Below, one piece after another: positions 16,950 through 26,430 of a stretch of DNA of 64,000 bases (position 1 is the first letter of the stretch; the number at the start of each line of letters is the position of its first letter). The notes beneath the pieces were generated by a model. That model was not told the DNA's origin, searched no databases, and saw only the letters and a list, made by a program, of their open reading frames with translations. This DNA is from Serratia sarumanii. GTDB taxonomy: Bacteria; Pseudomonadota; Gammaproteobacteria; Enterobacterales; Enterobacteriaceae. The stretch is from assembly GCF_029962605.1 (NCBI RefSeq), contig NZ_CP124750.1:1488001-1552000 (forward strand), given 5' to 3'. Both the position numbers and the translations under genes were made by a program.

Positions 16950-19469
16950 GTGAACGCTGTGCTGTTGAAAACGCTTTTGGCTGCCGGTGCGCTGGCGCTG
17001 CCGACGCTGTTGCCTGGCCGTATGGCGATGGCGGCCGGTTTGACGCAGATTAACGGCGTGCTGATCCCGCAAACCTTCAGCCTGGCGTTGCGCGAGGGGA
17101 TGAGTATTCCGCTGTTGTTGCATTATGAAAAGAGCGATGGCGTCAAAGACGACAGCCGCATCGGCCATGCCTTTCTCTACCTGGATCAGGACAGGCTAAC
17201 GATTCGTCGGGTGACGCTGGAGGATAACGACGACGGCGCCCGGCTGACGGCGGCGATAGCCGGCCAGCTGCAGGCTTTGCAGGATGCGCCATTCGATCGG
17301 CAGCAGCATATCCGGATCGCGGACGACGCCTGGCTGGCGCTGGATTTCCGGCAGCTCAACCTGCAGCTGGTGGTGAAGGAATCCGCGCTCGGAACGGTGC
17401 TGCGCGCCCGCTCCAGCGACATCGGCGCGTCCAGCGTGGATGCCGTAAGCAGCACGCTGGATTATAACCTCGGGGTCTACGATAACCGGGCCCGCGCCAG
17501 CGAAGGCAATACCTCCAGTTATTTATCGCTCAACGGCGTTACCGCGTTGCGTGAACACCACGTGGAGTTGAACGGTTCCATCTACGGTATTGGCAGCGGC
17601 GATGAAAACGCCACGCTGTACAAAGCAATGTACGAGCGTGATTTCGCCGGCCGCCGTTTCGCCGCCGGCATGCTGGACAGCTGGAATCTGCAGTCGCTGG
17701 GGCCGGTCACCACCATCAACTCGAGCAAGATTTATGGTCTGTCCTACGGCAACCGCGCCAACTCGACGGTATTCGATAATTCCCAATCGCTGACGCCGAT
17801 CGTGGTTTTTTTCCCCTCGGCCGGCGAGGTGCATTTGTCGCGCGATGGGCGGCTGCTCAGCGTACAAAACTTCACGATGGGCAACCATGAAGTGGACACC
17901 GGCAGCCTGCCCTACGGCATTTATGACGTCGAGGTGGAGATCGTGGTCAACGGCAAAGTGGTGGATAAACGCATGCAGCGAGTGAATAAACTGTTCAGCC
18001 CCAATCGCGGCGCCAATGCGCCGCTGGCCTGGCAATTCTGGGGCGGGATGCTGCGCATGGACGACTGGCGCGGCGAGCGAGAGCGCCACCGCCCGGCAAA
18101 GGACTCTTATTTGCTTGGCGCTTCGGCTACCGGCAATCTGCACACGCTGAATTGGGCGCTGTCGGGGTATTCGTTTGACGGCAACGCCGTCGGCGAGAGC
18201 CGAGTCAGCCTGCCGGTGACCGAGTCGATTCAGATCAACCTGCAAAACATGGCGGCCTCCGATCGCTCCTGGAGCCTGGTCAATAGCGTCAGCGCCGCGT
18301 TGCCCGGCGGCTTCAGCAGCGTATGGATCAATCAGGAGAAAACGCAGATTGGCGATCGTCTGTTGCAAAATGACGCCTATAACCGCGCCGTTGGCGGCAG
18401 CCTTAATCTGGGGGCGCTGTGGTCTCCGCTGGGCACCCTGAGCGCCAGCTACAACGACGATAAGAAGAACGACAGCCACTATTACAACGCCGACTATTAC
18501 CAGAACATCTTTACCGGCCGCTTCGGCACGCTGGGCGTGCGGGCGGGCGTGCAACGCTACAACAACGGCAGCAGCAACGCCAATACCGGCAAGTACATCG
18601 CGCTCGATTTTTCGCTGCCGATGGGCAACTGGCTCAGCGCCGGCGTTTCCAACCAGAACGGCTACACCACCGCCAACCTGGCGGCGCGCAAGGACATCAA
18701 GGACGGGCCGATCCGCACCCTGGGCGCCAACCTGTCGCGGGCGATTTCCGGTGATACCCGCGGCGACAACCGCTTCAACGGTGGTGGCTATGCGCGCTTC
18801 GACACCAAGTATTCTGCCGGCACGCTCAACGTCAGCAGCTCCGCCGACGGCTATGTTAACAGCAGCCTGACCGCGAGCGGCAGCATGGGCTGGCAAGGGC
18901 GTGATATTGCCATCAGCGGCCGCAACGAAGGCAACGCCGGGATTATCTTCAATACCGGCATTGAAAACGACGGCCTGCTGACCGCACGGGTTGACGGCCG
19001 GATGGTGAAGCTGAGCGGCAATAAGAATTACCTGCCTTTGTCGCCTTACGGTCAGTACGATGTTGAGCTGATGAACAACAAAAACTCGGCGGAGAGCTTC
19101 GACATCGTCACCAAGCGCAAGAGCAGGCTCACCCTGTATCCGGGCAACGTGGTGGTGATCTCGCCGGAGATAAAACAGATGGTGACGGTGTTCGGCCGCA
19201 TCAAGGCGGAGGACGGCACGCTGCTGGCCAACGCCTATATCAAGAACCATATCGGCCGCACCCGCACCGATGAGAAAGGCGAATTTATCATGGACGTCGA
19301 CAAGAAATTCCCGGTTATCGATTTTACCCACAGCGGCAATCAGACGTGCGAAGTGGATTTGGATCTCAGCAAGGCGCAAGGCGCGGTGTGGGTCGGCGAC
19401 GTGATCTGCACCGGGCTGAAAACCTATGCGGGCAATCTGTCATCCGGGGAGTCTGACCATGAGAGCTAA
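16950..19469 (+). CDS. ecpC: Common pilus outer-membrane usher EcpC
   Basis: This is an 839-residue usher, close to E. coli EcpC (841). I chose GTG 16950 because AAGGAG lies 6 bases upstream and it gives a clean signal peptide (to about residue 29, AMAAGL); the ATG at 16899 overlapping the ecpB stop lacks a ribosome site. Visible parts are the N-terminal usher domain, a long beta-barrel (about 190-690) with repeats such as [16 protein letters not shown], and a C-terminal domain with [20 protein letters not shown]. It forms the secretion pore for the pilus. Confidence 0.94.
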   Translation: MNAVLLKTLLAAGALALPTLLPGRMAMAAGLTQINGVLIPQTFSLALREGMSIPLLLHYEKSDGVKDDSRIGHAFLYLDQDRLTIRRVTLEDNDDGARLTAAIAGQLQALQDAPFDRQQHIRIADDAWLALDFRQLNLQLVVKESALGTVLRARSSDIGASSVDAVSSTLDYNLGVYDNRARASEGNTSSYLSLNGVTALREHHVELNGSIYGIGSGDENATLYKAMYERDFAGRRFAAGMLDSWNLQSLGPVTTINSSKIYGLSYGNRANSTVFDNSQSLTPIVVFFPSAGEVHLSRDGRLLSVQNFTMGNHEVDTGSLPYGIYDVEVEIVVNGKVVDKRMQRVNKLFSPNRGANAPLAWQFWGGMLRMDDWRGERERHRPAKDSYLLGASATGNLHTLNWALSGYSFDGNAVGESRVSLPVTESIQINLQNMAASDRSWSLVNSVSAALPGGFSSVWINQEKTQIGDRLLQNDAYNRAVGGSLNLGALWSPLGTLSASYNDDKKNDSHYYNADYYQNIFTGRFGTLGVRAGVQRYNNGSSNANTGKYIALDFSLPMGNWLSAGVSNQNGYTTANLAARKDIKDGPIRTLGANLSRAISGDTRGDNRFNGGGYARFDTKYSAGTLNVSSSADGYVNSSLTASGSMGWQGRDIAISGRNEGNAGIIFNTGIENDGLLTARVDGRMVKLSGNKNYLPLSPYGQYDVELMNNKNSAESFDIVTKRKSRLTLYPGNVVVISPEIKQMVTVFGRIKAEDGTLLANAYIKNHIGRTRTDEKGEFIMDVDKKFPVIDFTHSGNQTCEVDLDLSKAQGAVWVGDVICTGLKTYAGNLSSGESDHES

Positions 19470-21093
19470 CGTTGCGCTGTTGTTGTTGGCGCTGGTCACC
19501 CCCGCGCTGCAGGCGGCGGTCAGCCAGACCAACTGGCCGGATGCGGCGGTAATGAAATTTGTCTTCGTGGAGAACAACGCCGACGACAACTTTTTCGTTA
19601 CGCCGGCCGGCGGGCTGGATCCGCGCATGACCGGCGCCAACAAGTGGACCGGGCTGAAATACGGCGGTTCCGGCACTATCTATCAGCAGAGCCTGGGGTA
19701 CGTGGACAATGGTTACAACACGGGGCTGAATGCCAACTGGCGCTATGACATGTGGCTGGAAAATGCGCCGATAAAGAATCCGTTCCTCGGCTTGCGTTGC
19801 ATCAACTGGTATGCCGGTTGCAATATGGATACCAGCTTGATTCTGCCGCAGACCACCGACGAAAAGGGATTTTACGGCGCCGTGGTCACGCCCGGCGGCG
19901 CAAAATGGATGCACGGCATGATGTCGCCGAGCTTCTATCAGTATCTGAAGCAGATGGCGGCGGGTGACGCTTTCAGCATGCAGATCAACGGTTGCCAAAC
20001 GTCGGTGGCTTACGACGCCGCGGCCGGCGGCCGCTGCCAGGATCAGGCCAGCGGCAGCTGGTACAAGCGCACCGTCACGCACAGCAAGGCGGCGCACCTG
20101 CGCTTTATCAATACCAACGCCGTATCGGAGGTGTTCGTCAACAGCGATGGGGTGCCGATCATCGGCGAGGGCAATGCCGATTGCAAGAACCAGACTATCG
20201 GCGCCCGCTCGGGCATCATGTGCAAGATGGTCAGCTATGATTTGCAGACCGACGGCAGCGTCAGCAATACCTCGATTCATGTTTTCCCGGCGATTAACCA
20301 TGCGGTGCTGTCATCCGCGGTGAACGCCGCCGACCTGCAGTTCAGTCTGAACGGCAACACCTGGAAAAACACGTCGGGCACCGGCAGCTACTATACCTTT
20401 AACGAACTGAAGAGCAGCAATGCCGTCTATGTGTTCTTCTCCAGTAACTTCTTCAAACAGATGGTTGCGCTGGGGATTTCCGACAGCGGCACCCGCGATC
20501 TGATCAATTTCCGTTTTCAGAACACCACCTCGCCGGAGTCGGGATGGTATGAGTTTTCCACCTCAAACCAGCTGATTATCAAGCCGCGCGATTTCAGCAT
20601 CAGCATTATTTCCGATGATTACGACAACAGCCCTCATCGTGAAGGTTATGTCGGCCCGACGGAGCCGGCGCTGGAGTTCGGCTACCTGGTGACTACCAGC
20701 GGCAAAACCGCCGCCGATCAGGTGAGGGTGATGGCGACCGGGCCGACTCGGGCGATCAACGGGGTGAACTATTGCCTCTTTTCTTCCGCGGATAACAGTA
20801 CCCAGGTGCCGTTTCCCGCCACCCTCGGCATCACCACCAGCACCAACGGCCAGCAGAGCTTCGCCGCCGGCTGCGATGGCCAGTGGCACGACATGACCAA
20901 TGCGCTCTGGAGCAGCACCCCGTGGAATGATATTTCCGGCGAAGTGGGGGTGCTGAACAAGACCCGCGTGACCTTTAGTATTCCGATGAATAATCCGATC
21001 TCGCTGAGAACCGTCGACGGCAACGGTTGGTACGGCGACGTCAGCGCCGCCGGTGAAATTCATGTCGAAGCCACCTGGCGCAACATCAATTGA
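19459..21093 (+). CDS. ecpD: Common pilus tip adhesin EcpD
   Basis: This 544-residue protein (E. coli EcpD is about 547) has a signal peptide of about 20 residues. It is cysteine-bearing and beta-rich, with an N-terminal adhesin half and a C-terminal pilin-like half that ends [13 protein letters not shown], resembling the end of EcpA. It sits at the pilus tip and along the shaft and binds host cells. It starts inside the last 11 bp of ecpC, after GGGGAG, which fixes the start at 19459. Confidence 0.93.
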   Translation: MRANVALLLLALVTPALQAAVSQTNWPDAAVMKFVFVENNADDNFFVTPAGGLDPRMTGANKWTGLKYGGSGTIYQQSLGYVDNGYNTGLNANWRYDMWLENAPIKNPFLGLRCINWYAGCNMDTSLILPQTTDEKGFYGAVVTPGGAKWMHGMMSPSFYQYLKQMAAGDAFSMQINGCQTSVAYDAAAGGRCQDQASGSWYKRTVTHSKAAHLRFINTNAVSEVFVNSDGVPIIGEGNADCKNQTIGARSGIMCKMVSYDLQTDGSVSNTSIHVFPAINHAVLSSAVNAADLQFSLNGNTWKNTSGTGSYYTFNELKSSNAVYVFFSSNFFKQMVALGISDSGTRDLINFRFQNTTSPESGWYEFSTSNQLIIKPRDFSISIISDDYDNSPHREGYVGPTEPALEFGYLVTTSGKTAADQVRVMATGPTRAINGVNYCLFSSADNSTQVPFPATLGITTSTNGQQSFAAGCDGQWHDMTNALWSSTPWNDISGEVGVLNKTRVTFSIPMNNPISLRTVDGNGWYGDVSAAGEIHVEATWRNIN

Positions 21094-21102
21094 GGGCAGA
21101 GC

Positions 21103-21771
21103 GTGAAACTTATGCTGATAGGGTTGCTGTGTTTGTCCTTCCCCTTTACCGCCGCTGCAATCAATGTCGGCACCCTGACGTTTGCCATGGATCAGGATCG
21201 CTCATTCACCGCCAAGCGGGTGTTGAATAACAACCGCAGCGCGCGCCTGTATCAGGTGAGCATTCGCGCCATCGATCGGCCGGGAGAGCGCGAGGTGCGC
21301 AGCCGGCTGGCGGATGGCGAACTGCTGTTCGCGCCGCGCCAGCTGACTCTGCAGGCCGGGCAGGCGGAGTACTACAAGTTTTTCTACCGCGGGCCGCAGG
21401 ATAATCGCGAGCGTTATTACCGGGTGTCATTTCGCGAAGTGCCGACCCGATTGTTCGAGCCGGGGCCGCGTCGGGGCGCCGGGGTCAACCTGGAGCCGAT
21501 CGTGGTGATGGACACCATTCTGGTGGTGCGCCCGCGTCAGGTAAACTTTGCCTATCGGCTCGATACCCAGCGCGGTACGCTCACCAACACCGGCAACACC
21601 TACTTCAAGTTCCTGCTCAAGCCGGGCTGCAACAGCACGGATGAAGAGGGCGTCACCGAATACCTGCGCCCCGGCGATACGCTGACCCATGCCGGTATTC
21701 GGCTGAAGGGGCAGAAATTCATTATCTATAACGACAAATTTATCAGCGTCGATCGCAGCTGCCTCGATTAA
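21103..21771 (+). CDS. ecpE: Common pilus chaperone EcpE
   Basis: This 222-residue second chaperone of the system starts at GTG, 9 bp after ecpD, with GAGGGCAGAG upstream. Its signal peptide covers about 1-19 (TAAAIN). It has the same core strand as EcpB (AEYYKFFYRGPQDNRERYYRVSF) and a short C-terminal domain. EcpE is thought to serve the EcpD adhesin. Its last 4 bases overlap the convergent sensor kinase gene, so no separate terminator fits between them. Confidence 0.9.
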   Translation: MKLMLIGLLCLSFPFTAAAINVGTLTFAMDQDRSFTAKRVLNNNRSARLYQVSIRAIDRPGEREVRSRLADGELLFAPRQLTLQAGQAEYYKFFYRGPQDNRERYYRVSFREVPTRLFEPGPRRGAGVNLEPIVVMDTILVVRPRQVNFAYRLDTQRGTLTNTGNTYFKFLLKPGCNSTDEEGVTEYLRPGDTLTHAGIRLKGQKFIIYNDKFISVDRSCLD

Positions 21772-23234
21772 CGCGGCGGAATGGCAAACCGGAAACAGGC
21801 ACCGCTTTGCACTTGTTCGATCAGCTGAATATCGCTGTCGTGCAGCTGCAAAATGCGCCGCACGATCATCAACCCCAGCCCGCCGGAAGGGCGCCGGGCG
21901 CCGCTCAGGACAGACGGGCGCACGAACAGATCGGCGCGCAGCGTCTGCGGAATACCGGGGCCGCTGTCGCTGACCTGCACCATCACCCGATCGTCCTGCC
22001 GCCACAGCCGCACGCCGATGTCGCCGCCGGGCGGCGTATGGCGAATGGCGTTGTCCAACAGGTTGGTCAGCACCCGCTCAATCATGCTGAGATCGGCGAA
22101 CACCGGCGGAATGCCGGGGGCGATGTCGGCGTGCAGCCGCTGGTTGCGCGCCTCCGCCGCCAGCTCGAACTTTTGGAACACGTCCTGCAACAGCTCGCTG
22201 AGGGAGAAGGGCTCTTTCTGCGGTTTCACCACGCCATACTCCAGCCGCGCCAGCTCGAACAGCTCCTGCGCCAGCTTGCCCACCTTGCGGCTCTGCGCCA
22301 GCGCGATCTCCAGGTAGCGCTGCCGATCGGCTTCGCTCAGGGTGGCGGCTTTGACCGACAGCGTCTCCAGATAGCCGTGCAGCGAGGTGAGCGGGGTGCG
22401 CAGATCGTGCGAGACGTTGGCGATGAACTCGCGCCGCAGCCGATCCTGCTGCGCCAGCGTTTGCCACTGTTCGGCAAGGCGCTGCGCCATGCGGTGGAAG
22501 GCCTGCTGCAGCTGGCTGACTTCGTCGCGCCCGGCCCTGACCGCCGGCAGCGATGCGTAGGCCTGCACCGCCTCGATGCCGCCGCTGTCCAGCGCGCTGA
22601 CCTGCCGGGTCAGGCGACGGATAGGGCGCGTCACCCAATAAAACGCCAAACCGCCGGCCAGCAGGCTGAACAGCACCATCAGCCCGGAGGTCCACAGCGC
22701 CATCCTGACCGCCGAGTTGAACTGGGCGTTGCTGGCCAGCGCCGTGTACTCTTCGCCGAGCAGCACCACGTACAGATAGCCTTCGATCCGGCCATCAACC
22801 TTTAGCGGCGCGACGCTGAACACCTTGCGCCCGTCCGCGCTGCGCGGATCGTCGCCATACACCGGCATCGGCGCGCCACCGAGCAGCGCCTGCAGCGGCG
22901 GCAGCGCGACCCGCTGCCGCTTCAGATGCCCGGCCGGCGCGGCGTTGCCGATAATCGTGCCCTGTTTGTCGAGCAGGTAAACCTCAACGCTGGGATTCAC
23001 CGCCATCAGCTGATCGAACAGGGTATGCACCGCCTGCGGATCCGGCCCGTTCACCCCCAGCAGCGGGTTGCTGTCGGCAATATGCTGCGCCAGGTTGCCG
23101 GACAGGCGCTGGATCACCGCCTGGCTGTACTGGGTGCTGCTGCGCACCTGCATCCAGCCGGAAAAGGCGCAGCCGATGACGATCAGCAGCGCGAAGATCA
23201 GCGTGAGGCGTTGCGCTAACGTAAGGTTTTTCAT
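21768..23234 (-). CDS. Sensor histidine kinase (redox module 2)
   Basis: This 488-residue inner-membrane kinase has a first helix at about 8-27, a periplasmic PAS-like sensor to about 178, a second helix at about 182-202, HAMP (TRPIRRLTRQVSAL), H276 in FIANVSHDLRTP, an N box (NLLDNAIRHTP) and G boxes (DSGPGIP, GGLGLMIV). It starts 3 bp after the response regulator stop. Together they are divergent from the second cytochrome b/molybdopterin enzyme operon, so they probably control it. It is not close to the CusS-like kinase of module 1. Confidence 0.88.
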   Translation of the reverse strand: MKNLTLAQRLTLIFALLIVIGCAFSGWMQVRSSTQYSQAVIQRLSGNLAQHIADSNPLLGVNGPDPQAVHTLFDQLMAVNPSVEVYLLDKQGTIIGNAAPAGHLKRQRVALPPLQALLGGAPMPVYGDDPRSADGRKVFSVAPLKVDGRIEGYLYVVLLGEEYTALASNAQFNSAVRMALWTSGLMVLFSLLAGGLAFYWVTRPIRRLTRQVSALDSGGIEAVQAYASLPAVRAGRDEVSQLQQAFHRMAQRLAEQWQTLAQQDRLRREFIANVSHDLRTPLTSLHGYLETLSVKAATLSEADRQRYLEIALAQSRKVGKLAQELFELARLEYGVVKPQKEPFSLSELLQDVFQKFELAAEARNQRLHADIAPGIPPVFADLSMIERVLTNLLDNAIRHTPPGGDIGVRLWRQDDRVMVQVSDSGPGIPQTLRADLFVRPSVLSGARRPSGGLGLMIVRRILQLHDSDIQLIEQVQSGACFRFAIPPR

Positions 23235-23237
23235 GGC

Positions 23238-23957
23238 TCACTCTTGCGGCGCGGCCGCGAATTTATAGCCCATGCCCCACACCGTGAGGATGCGCTCGGG
23301 TTCCGCCGGGTTGCGCTCTATCTTGATGCGCAGCCGGTTGATATGGGTGTTGACGGTGTGCTCATACCCCTCGTGCTGATAGCCCCAGACCTGATTCAAC
23401 AGGCTCAGGCGCGAGAACACCTGGCCCGGGTGGCGGGCGAAAAAGTACAGCAGGTCGAATTCGCGCGGCGTCAGCTCGACCGGCTGCTGGTGCAGGTGCA
23501 CTTCGCGGGCGATGGGATCGATGGTCAGATCGTTGAAACTGAGCACGCCGGCGTCCATGCGCAGGTTGCGGCTCATCGCTTCCTGGCGGCGGAACAGCGC
23601 CTTGACCCGTGCCACCAGCTCCAGCATGGAGAAGGGCTTGGCCAGATAGTCGTCGGCGCCCAGTTCCAGCCCCAGCACGCGGTGTACCTCGCTGGAGCGC
23701 GCGCTGATGATGATGATCGGCGTGTAGCGCGTCATGGTGCGCGCCCGGCGGCAAATTTCCAATCCGTCCACGCCCGGCAGCATCAGATCGAGGATGAGGG
23801 CGTCCCAGCCGCCCTGTTCCAGCATCGCCATGCCCCGGTTGCCGTCGGCGGCGTGGCTGATGGCGTAACCCTCGTCGCGCAGATGCAGCTGCAGCAGTTC
23901 GGCGATGTCGCCGTCGTCCTCGACGATCAAAATTCGTTTTGGCTTGTCCATTCTCAT
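23238..23957 (-). CDS. OmpR/PhoP-family response regulator (redox module 2)
   Basis: This 239-residue protein has a receiver with D57 (LILDLMLPGVDGLE) and the lysine in DDYLAKPFSM, then a winged-helix domain (LTPREFDLLYFFARHPGQVFSR). The start is ATG 23957, or ATG 23951 two codons later. It is of the PhoP/RegX3 type, distinct from the CusR-like regulator at 10893 despite the shared gene context. It is divergent from the cytochrome b gene at 24102; the 144-bp gap shows only a loose CACA...TGTG pair near 24022. Confidence 0.87.
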   Translation of the reverse strand: MRMDKPKRILIVEDDGDIAELLQLHLRDEGYAISHAADGNRGMAMLEQGGWDALILDLMLPGVDGLEICRRARTMTRYTPIIIISARSSEVHRVLGLELGADDYLAKPFSMLELVARVKALFRRQEAMSRNLRMDAGVLSFNDLTIDPIAREVHLHQQPVELTPREFDLLYFFARHPGQVFSRLSLLNQVWGYQHEGYEHTVNTHINRLRIKIERNPAEPERILTVWGMGYKFAAAPQE

Positions 23958-24101
23958 TACCGCTGATTGCCCGTTTCTCTCCGAAGTCTACACAACCCCC
24001 ACCGGCGGAGTTATCACATTTTATTTAACTTTGTGTGAGGTCTTGGGGAACAAATCCGGGGAATACTCGGCTCATCGCCTCATTGGTCGCCAGGAGTTCG
24101 C

Positions 24102-24713
24102 ATGAACCTCACTCTCACCCCGGAACAACGACAGACGGTGCATCCGCTGTGGCTGCGGTTGACGCACTGGCTGAATGCGCTGGCGATGCTGATCATGGTG
24201 ACCAGCGGCTGGCGCATCTACAACGCCTCGCCGCTGTTCAACTTCAGCTTTCTCAATGAGCTGACGCTCGGCGGCTGGCTGGGCGGCGCGCTGCAGTGGC
24301 ACTTCGCCGGCATGTGGCTGTTCGGCGTCAACGGGCTGTGCTACCTGCTGATCAACCTGGCCAGCGGGCGTTTCAAACGCAAATATTGGCCGCTCAGCCC
24401 ACGGCAGTTTCTCGCCGATATAGGCGCCGCGCTGCGCGGCAGGCTGCAACACGCCGACCTGCGCCACTACAACATGGTGCAGCGCGTGGCCTATCTGTCG
24501 GTGATGATCCTCGGCGTGATGAGCGCGCTGTCCGGGCTGGTGCTGTGGAAATCGGTGCAGTTTCCGCTGCTGCGCACGCTGCTCGGCGGCTATGAGGCGG
24601 CGCGCTATATCCACTTTTTCGCCATGTCGGCGCTGGTGGCCTTCGTCGCGATTCACCTGGTGATGGTGGCGCTGGTGCCGCGCACGCTGCTGGCCATGCT
24701 GCGCGGACGCTAA
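24102..24713 (+). CDS. Cytochrome b561-type membrane protein (module 2)
   Basis: This 203-residue protein is paralogous to the one at 9508, with the same helix pattern and haem-ligand histidines: WLRLTHWLNALAM, LQWHFAGMWLF, and IHFFAMSALVAFVAIHLVMV. It likely carries electrons from the quinone pool to the exported molybdopterin enzyme encoded 10 bp downstream. It is the first gene of an operon read away from its two-component system. Confidence 0.86.
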   Translation: MNLTLTPEQRQTVHPLWLRLTHWLNALAMLIMVTSGWRIYNASPLFNFSFLNELTLGGWLGGALQWHFAGMWLFGVNGLCYLLINLASGRFKRKYWPLSPRQFLADIGAALRGRLQHADLRHYNMVQRVAYLSVMILGVMSALSGLVLWKSVQFPLLRTLLGGYEAARYIHFFAMSALVAFVAIHLVMVALVPRTLLAMLRGR

Positions 24714-24723
24714 GGAGTGAATA

Positions 24724-25500
24724 ATGGAAAAGGATAAACAGATCATGACGATCGATGAAGGGCAGGCGATCGTCAAAGAAGCGCAGCGGCTGTTGAGCGC
24801 GTCATCCCGCCGCCGCTTTCTGCGCAATGGCCTGACGCTGGGCGGCATCGCCATGCTCACCGGCTGCGATCTCAGCGACAACGCCAACGTCGAACAGGCA
24901 CTTAGCCGCATGTCGCGCTTCAACGATCGGGTGCAGGGCTGGCTGTTCGACGGCGAGCGCCTGGCGCCGGTCTACCCGGAATCGATGATCACCCGGCCGT
25001 TTCCGTTCAACGCTTTCTACGCCGAGGAGGACGCGCCGGACATCAACGGCGACGACTACCGGCTGGAGGTGGCGGGACTGGTGCAGGACAAACGCGCCTG
25101 GAGCCTGCCGCAGCTGCACCGGATGGCGCAGGTCAGCCAGGTGACGCGCCATATCTGTGTCGAGGGCTGGAGCGCCATCGGCAAGTGGGGCGGCGTGCCG
25201 TTCGCGACCTTTCTCAAGGCGATTGGCGCGGATCTGAGCGCCCGCTACGTCAGCTTCAAATGCGCCGACGACTACTACACCAGCATCGACATGGCCACCG
25301 CGCTGCATCCGCAGACGATTATCGCGCTGACTTATGACGGCCAGATCTTGCCGCGCAAGTACGGCTACCCGATGAAGCTGCGCATGCCGACCAAGCTGGG
25401 CTACAAGAACCCGAAACACATTCAGGTGATCGAGGTCACCAACCGCTTCCCGGGCGGTTACTGGGAAGACCAGGGCTACAACTGGTTTGGCGGCAGCTGA
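24724..25500 (+). CDS. Exported molybdopterin oxidoreductase, sulfite-oxidase fold (module 2)
   Basis: This 258-residue protein has a consensus Tat leader, SRRRFL at residues 28-33, then a hydrophobic run ending LTGC (C48). The Mo-ligand cysteine is C145 in HICVEGWSAIGKWGG, and the substrate-side segment SFKCADDYYTSIDMATALH is shared with the paralogue at 8748. The start at 24724 follows AAGGAGTGAATA. It is likely a periplasmic reductase paired with the b561 protein; methionine sulfoxide or another oxidised group is a reasonable substrate guess by analogy with MsrPQ, but is not shown. Confidence 0.84.
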   Translation: MEKDKQIMTIDEGQAIVKEAQRLLSASSRRRFLRNGLTLGGIAMLTGCDLSDNANVEQALSRMSRFNDRVQGWLFDGERLAPVYPESMITRPFPFNAFYAEEDAPDINGDDYRLEVAGLVQDKRAWSLPQLHRMAQVSQVTRHICVEGWSAIGKWGGVPFATFLKAIGADLSARYVSFKCADDYYTSIDMATALHPQTIIALTYDGQILPRKYGYPMKLRMPTKLGYKNPKHIQVIEVTNRFPGGYWEDQGYNWFGGS

Positions 25501-25559
25501 GGCGGCCGCCGGCCATTCTCCGGCACTCCGGTGCCTTTGACATGACGGAAGGAAATACC

Positions 25560-25850
25560 ATGAAAAAGTTATTCGCAATGATGATGTGCAGCGCGCTGAT
25601 GCTGGGCGTAGCCGGCGCCAACGCCGCTGATGGCATGAGCAAAGACGCGATGGAAAAGGACGGCATGAGCCAGATGTCGCACGACGGCATGGCGAAAGAT
25701 GGGATGAAGAAAGAGTGCATGGGCAAGGAGTGCATGAAGAAAGACAAGATGGGCAAAGACGCCATGAAAAAGGATGGCATGGCGAAAGACGGTATGGCCA
25801 AAGACGGCATGAAGAAAGACGAAATGAAGAAGGACGCGATGGGGCACTAA
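25560..25850 (+). CDS. Exported Met-rich MxKDx pentapeptide-repeat protein
   Basis: This 96-residue protein has a Sec signal peptide (about 1-24, ending ANAADG). The mature part is almost wholly repeats of the form M-x-K-D-x (DGMAKDGMKKECMGKECM and so on), with 15 methionines and two cysteines in about 72 residues. This matches the known family of MXKDX-repeat proteins of unknown function. Met-rich exported proteins often bind copper(I) or act as sacrificial oxidant sinks; both fit its place behind a putative periplasmic repair enzyme. The start is fixed by GAAGGAAATACC. Confidence 0.85.
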   Translation: MKKLFAMMMCSALMLGVAGANAADGMSKDAMEKDGMSQMSHDGMAKDGMKKECMGKECMKKDKMGKDAMKKDGMAKDGMAKDGMKKDEMKKDAMGH

Positions 25851-25915
25851 GCCGCCGCACTCCGCGGCCGCCAGCGGGCGATCCGCGGTGGCCGTGGGCA
25901 ACATAAGGAGAGAGG

Positions 25916-26386
25916 ATGATGCTGGCGACATGGCTGCGGCGCTTTCAGCGCTCGAACGGGGACGTTATCTTTATGCGCGCGGCGCTGGTGGTGATCTTCG
26001 CCGCCTTCGGCTACGCCAAATGGTTTGATTACGAGGCGCAGGGGCTGGTGCCGCTGATCGGCAACAGCCCGCTGCTGAGCTGGATGCATCAGGCGTTCGG
26101 CATCCGCGGCGCCAGCTATGCGCTGGGCGTCGCTGAGTGGAGCTTCGGTTTGCTGCTGCTGGCGGGATTCTGGTCGCGGCGGCTGGGGTTGCTGGGGGCG
26201 ATCGGTTCGACGGTGACCTACCTGACCACGCTGACGCTGATATTTTCCACGCCGGGTGCCTGGGAGCCTTCCGCCGGCGGTTTTCCGGCCATGGCCGGCG
26301 CCACCAGCTTTTTGATCAAGGATCTGGTGTTGCTGGCCGGTTCCCTGGTGCTGCTGAAAGCCGATTTGCCGGCCGAGCAGGCATAA
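25916..26386 (+). CDS. DUF417 (RclC/YkgB-like) inner-membrane protein
   Basis: This 156-residue protein has about four membrane helices. Family features are the first helix with GYAKWFDYEAQGLVPLI, then the GVAEWSFGLLLL helix and GGFPAMAGATSFLIKDLVLLAG near the end, which parallels the same region of E. coli RclC. RclC belongs to the reactive chlorine response, supporting an oxidative-stress role for the whole operon. It lies 65 bp after the MxKDx gene and is the last gene before a terminator. ATG 25916 and 25919 are both possible starts. Confidence 0.82.
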   Translation: MMLATWLRRFQRSNGDVIFMRAALVVIFAAFGYAKWFDYEAQGLVPLIGNSPLLSWMHQAFGIRGASYALGVAEWSFGLLLLAGFWSRRLGLLGAIGSTVTYLTTLTLIFSTPGAWEPSAGGFPAMAGATSFLIKDLVLLAGSLVLLKADLPAEQA

Positions 26387-26390
26387 AAAA

Positions 26391-26411
26391 GGGCGTAGCC
26401 TGGCTACGCCC
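26391..26411. terminator. Bidirectional terminator between the DUF417 gene and betT
   Basis: The hairpin has arms GGGCGTAGCC and GGCTACGCCC, preceded by AAAAAA (a T run for the minus strand). It lies between the convergent ends of the redox operon and betT. Confidence 0.8.
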
Positions 26412-26430
26412 TCTGGTTATTGATCGACCG

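Noticed and set aside
17523..19379. 618-codon open frame antisense to ecpC
   Set aside because: It mirrors the third-position GC bias of ecpC, has low-complexity Ala/Arg/Val composition, no ribosome site and no recognisable domain. ecpC itself matches E. coli EcpC throughout.
25600..25850. Short tandem DNA repeats resembling a repeat array
   Set aside because: The period is 15 bp in codon register and encodes the MxKDx peptide repeats; there are no spacers, so it is not a CRISPR array.
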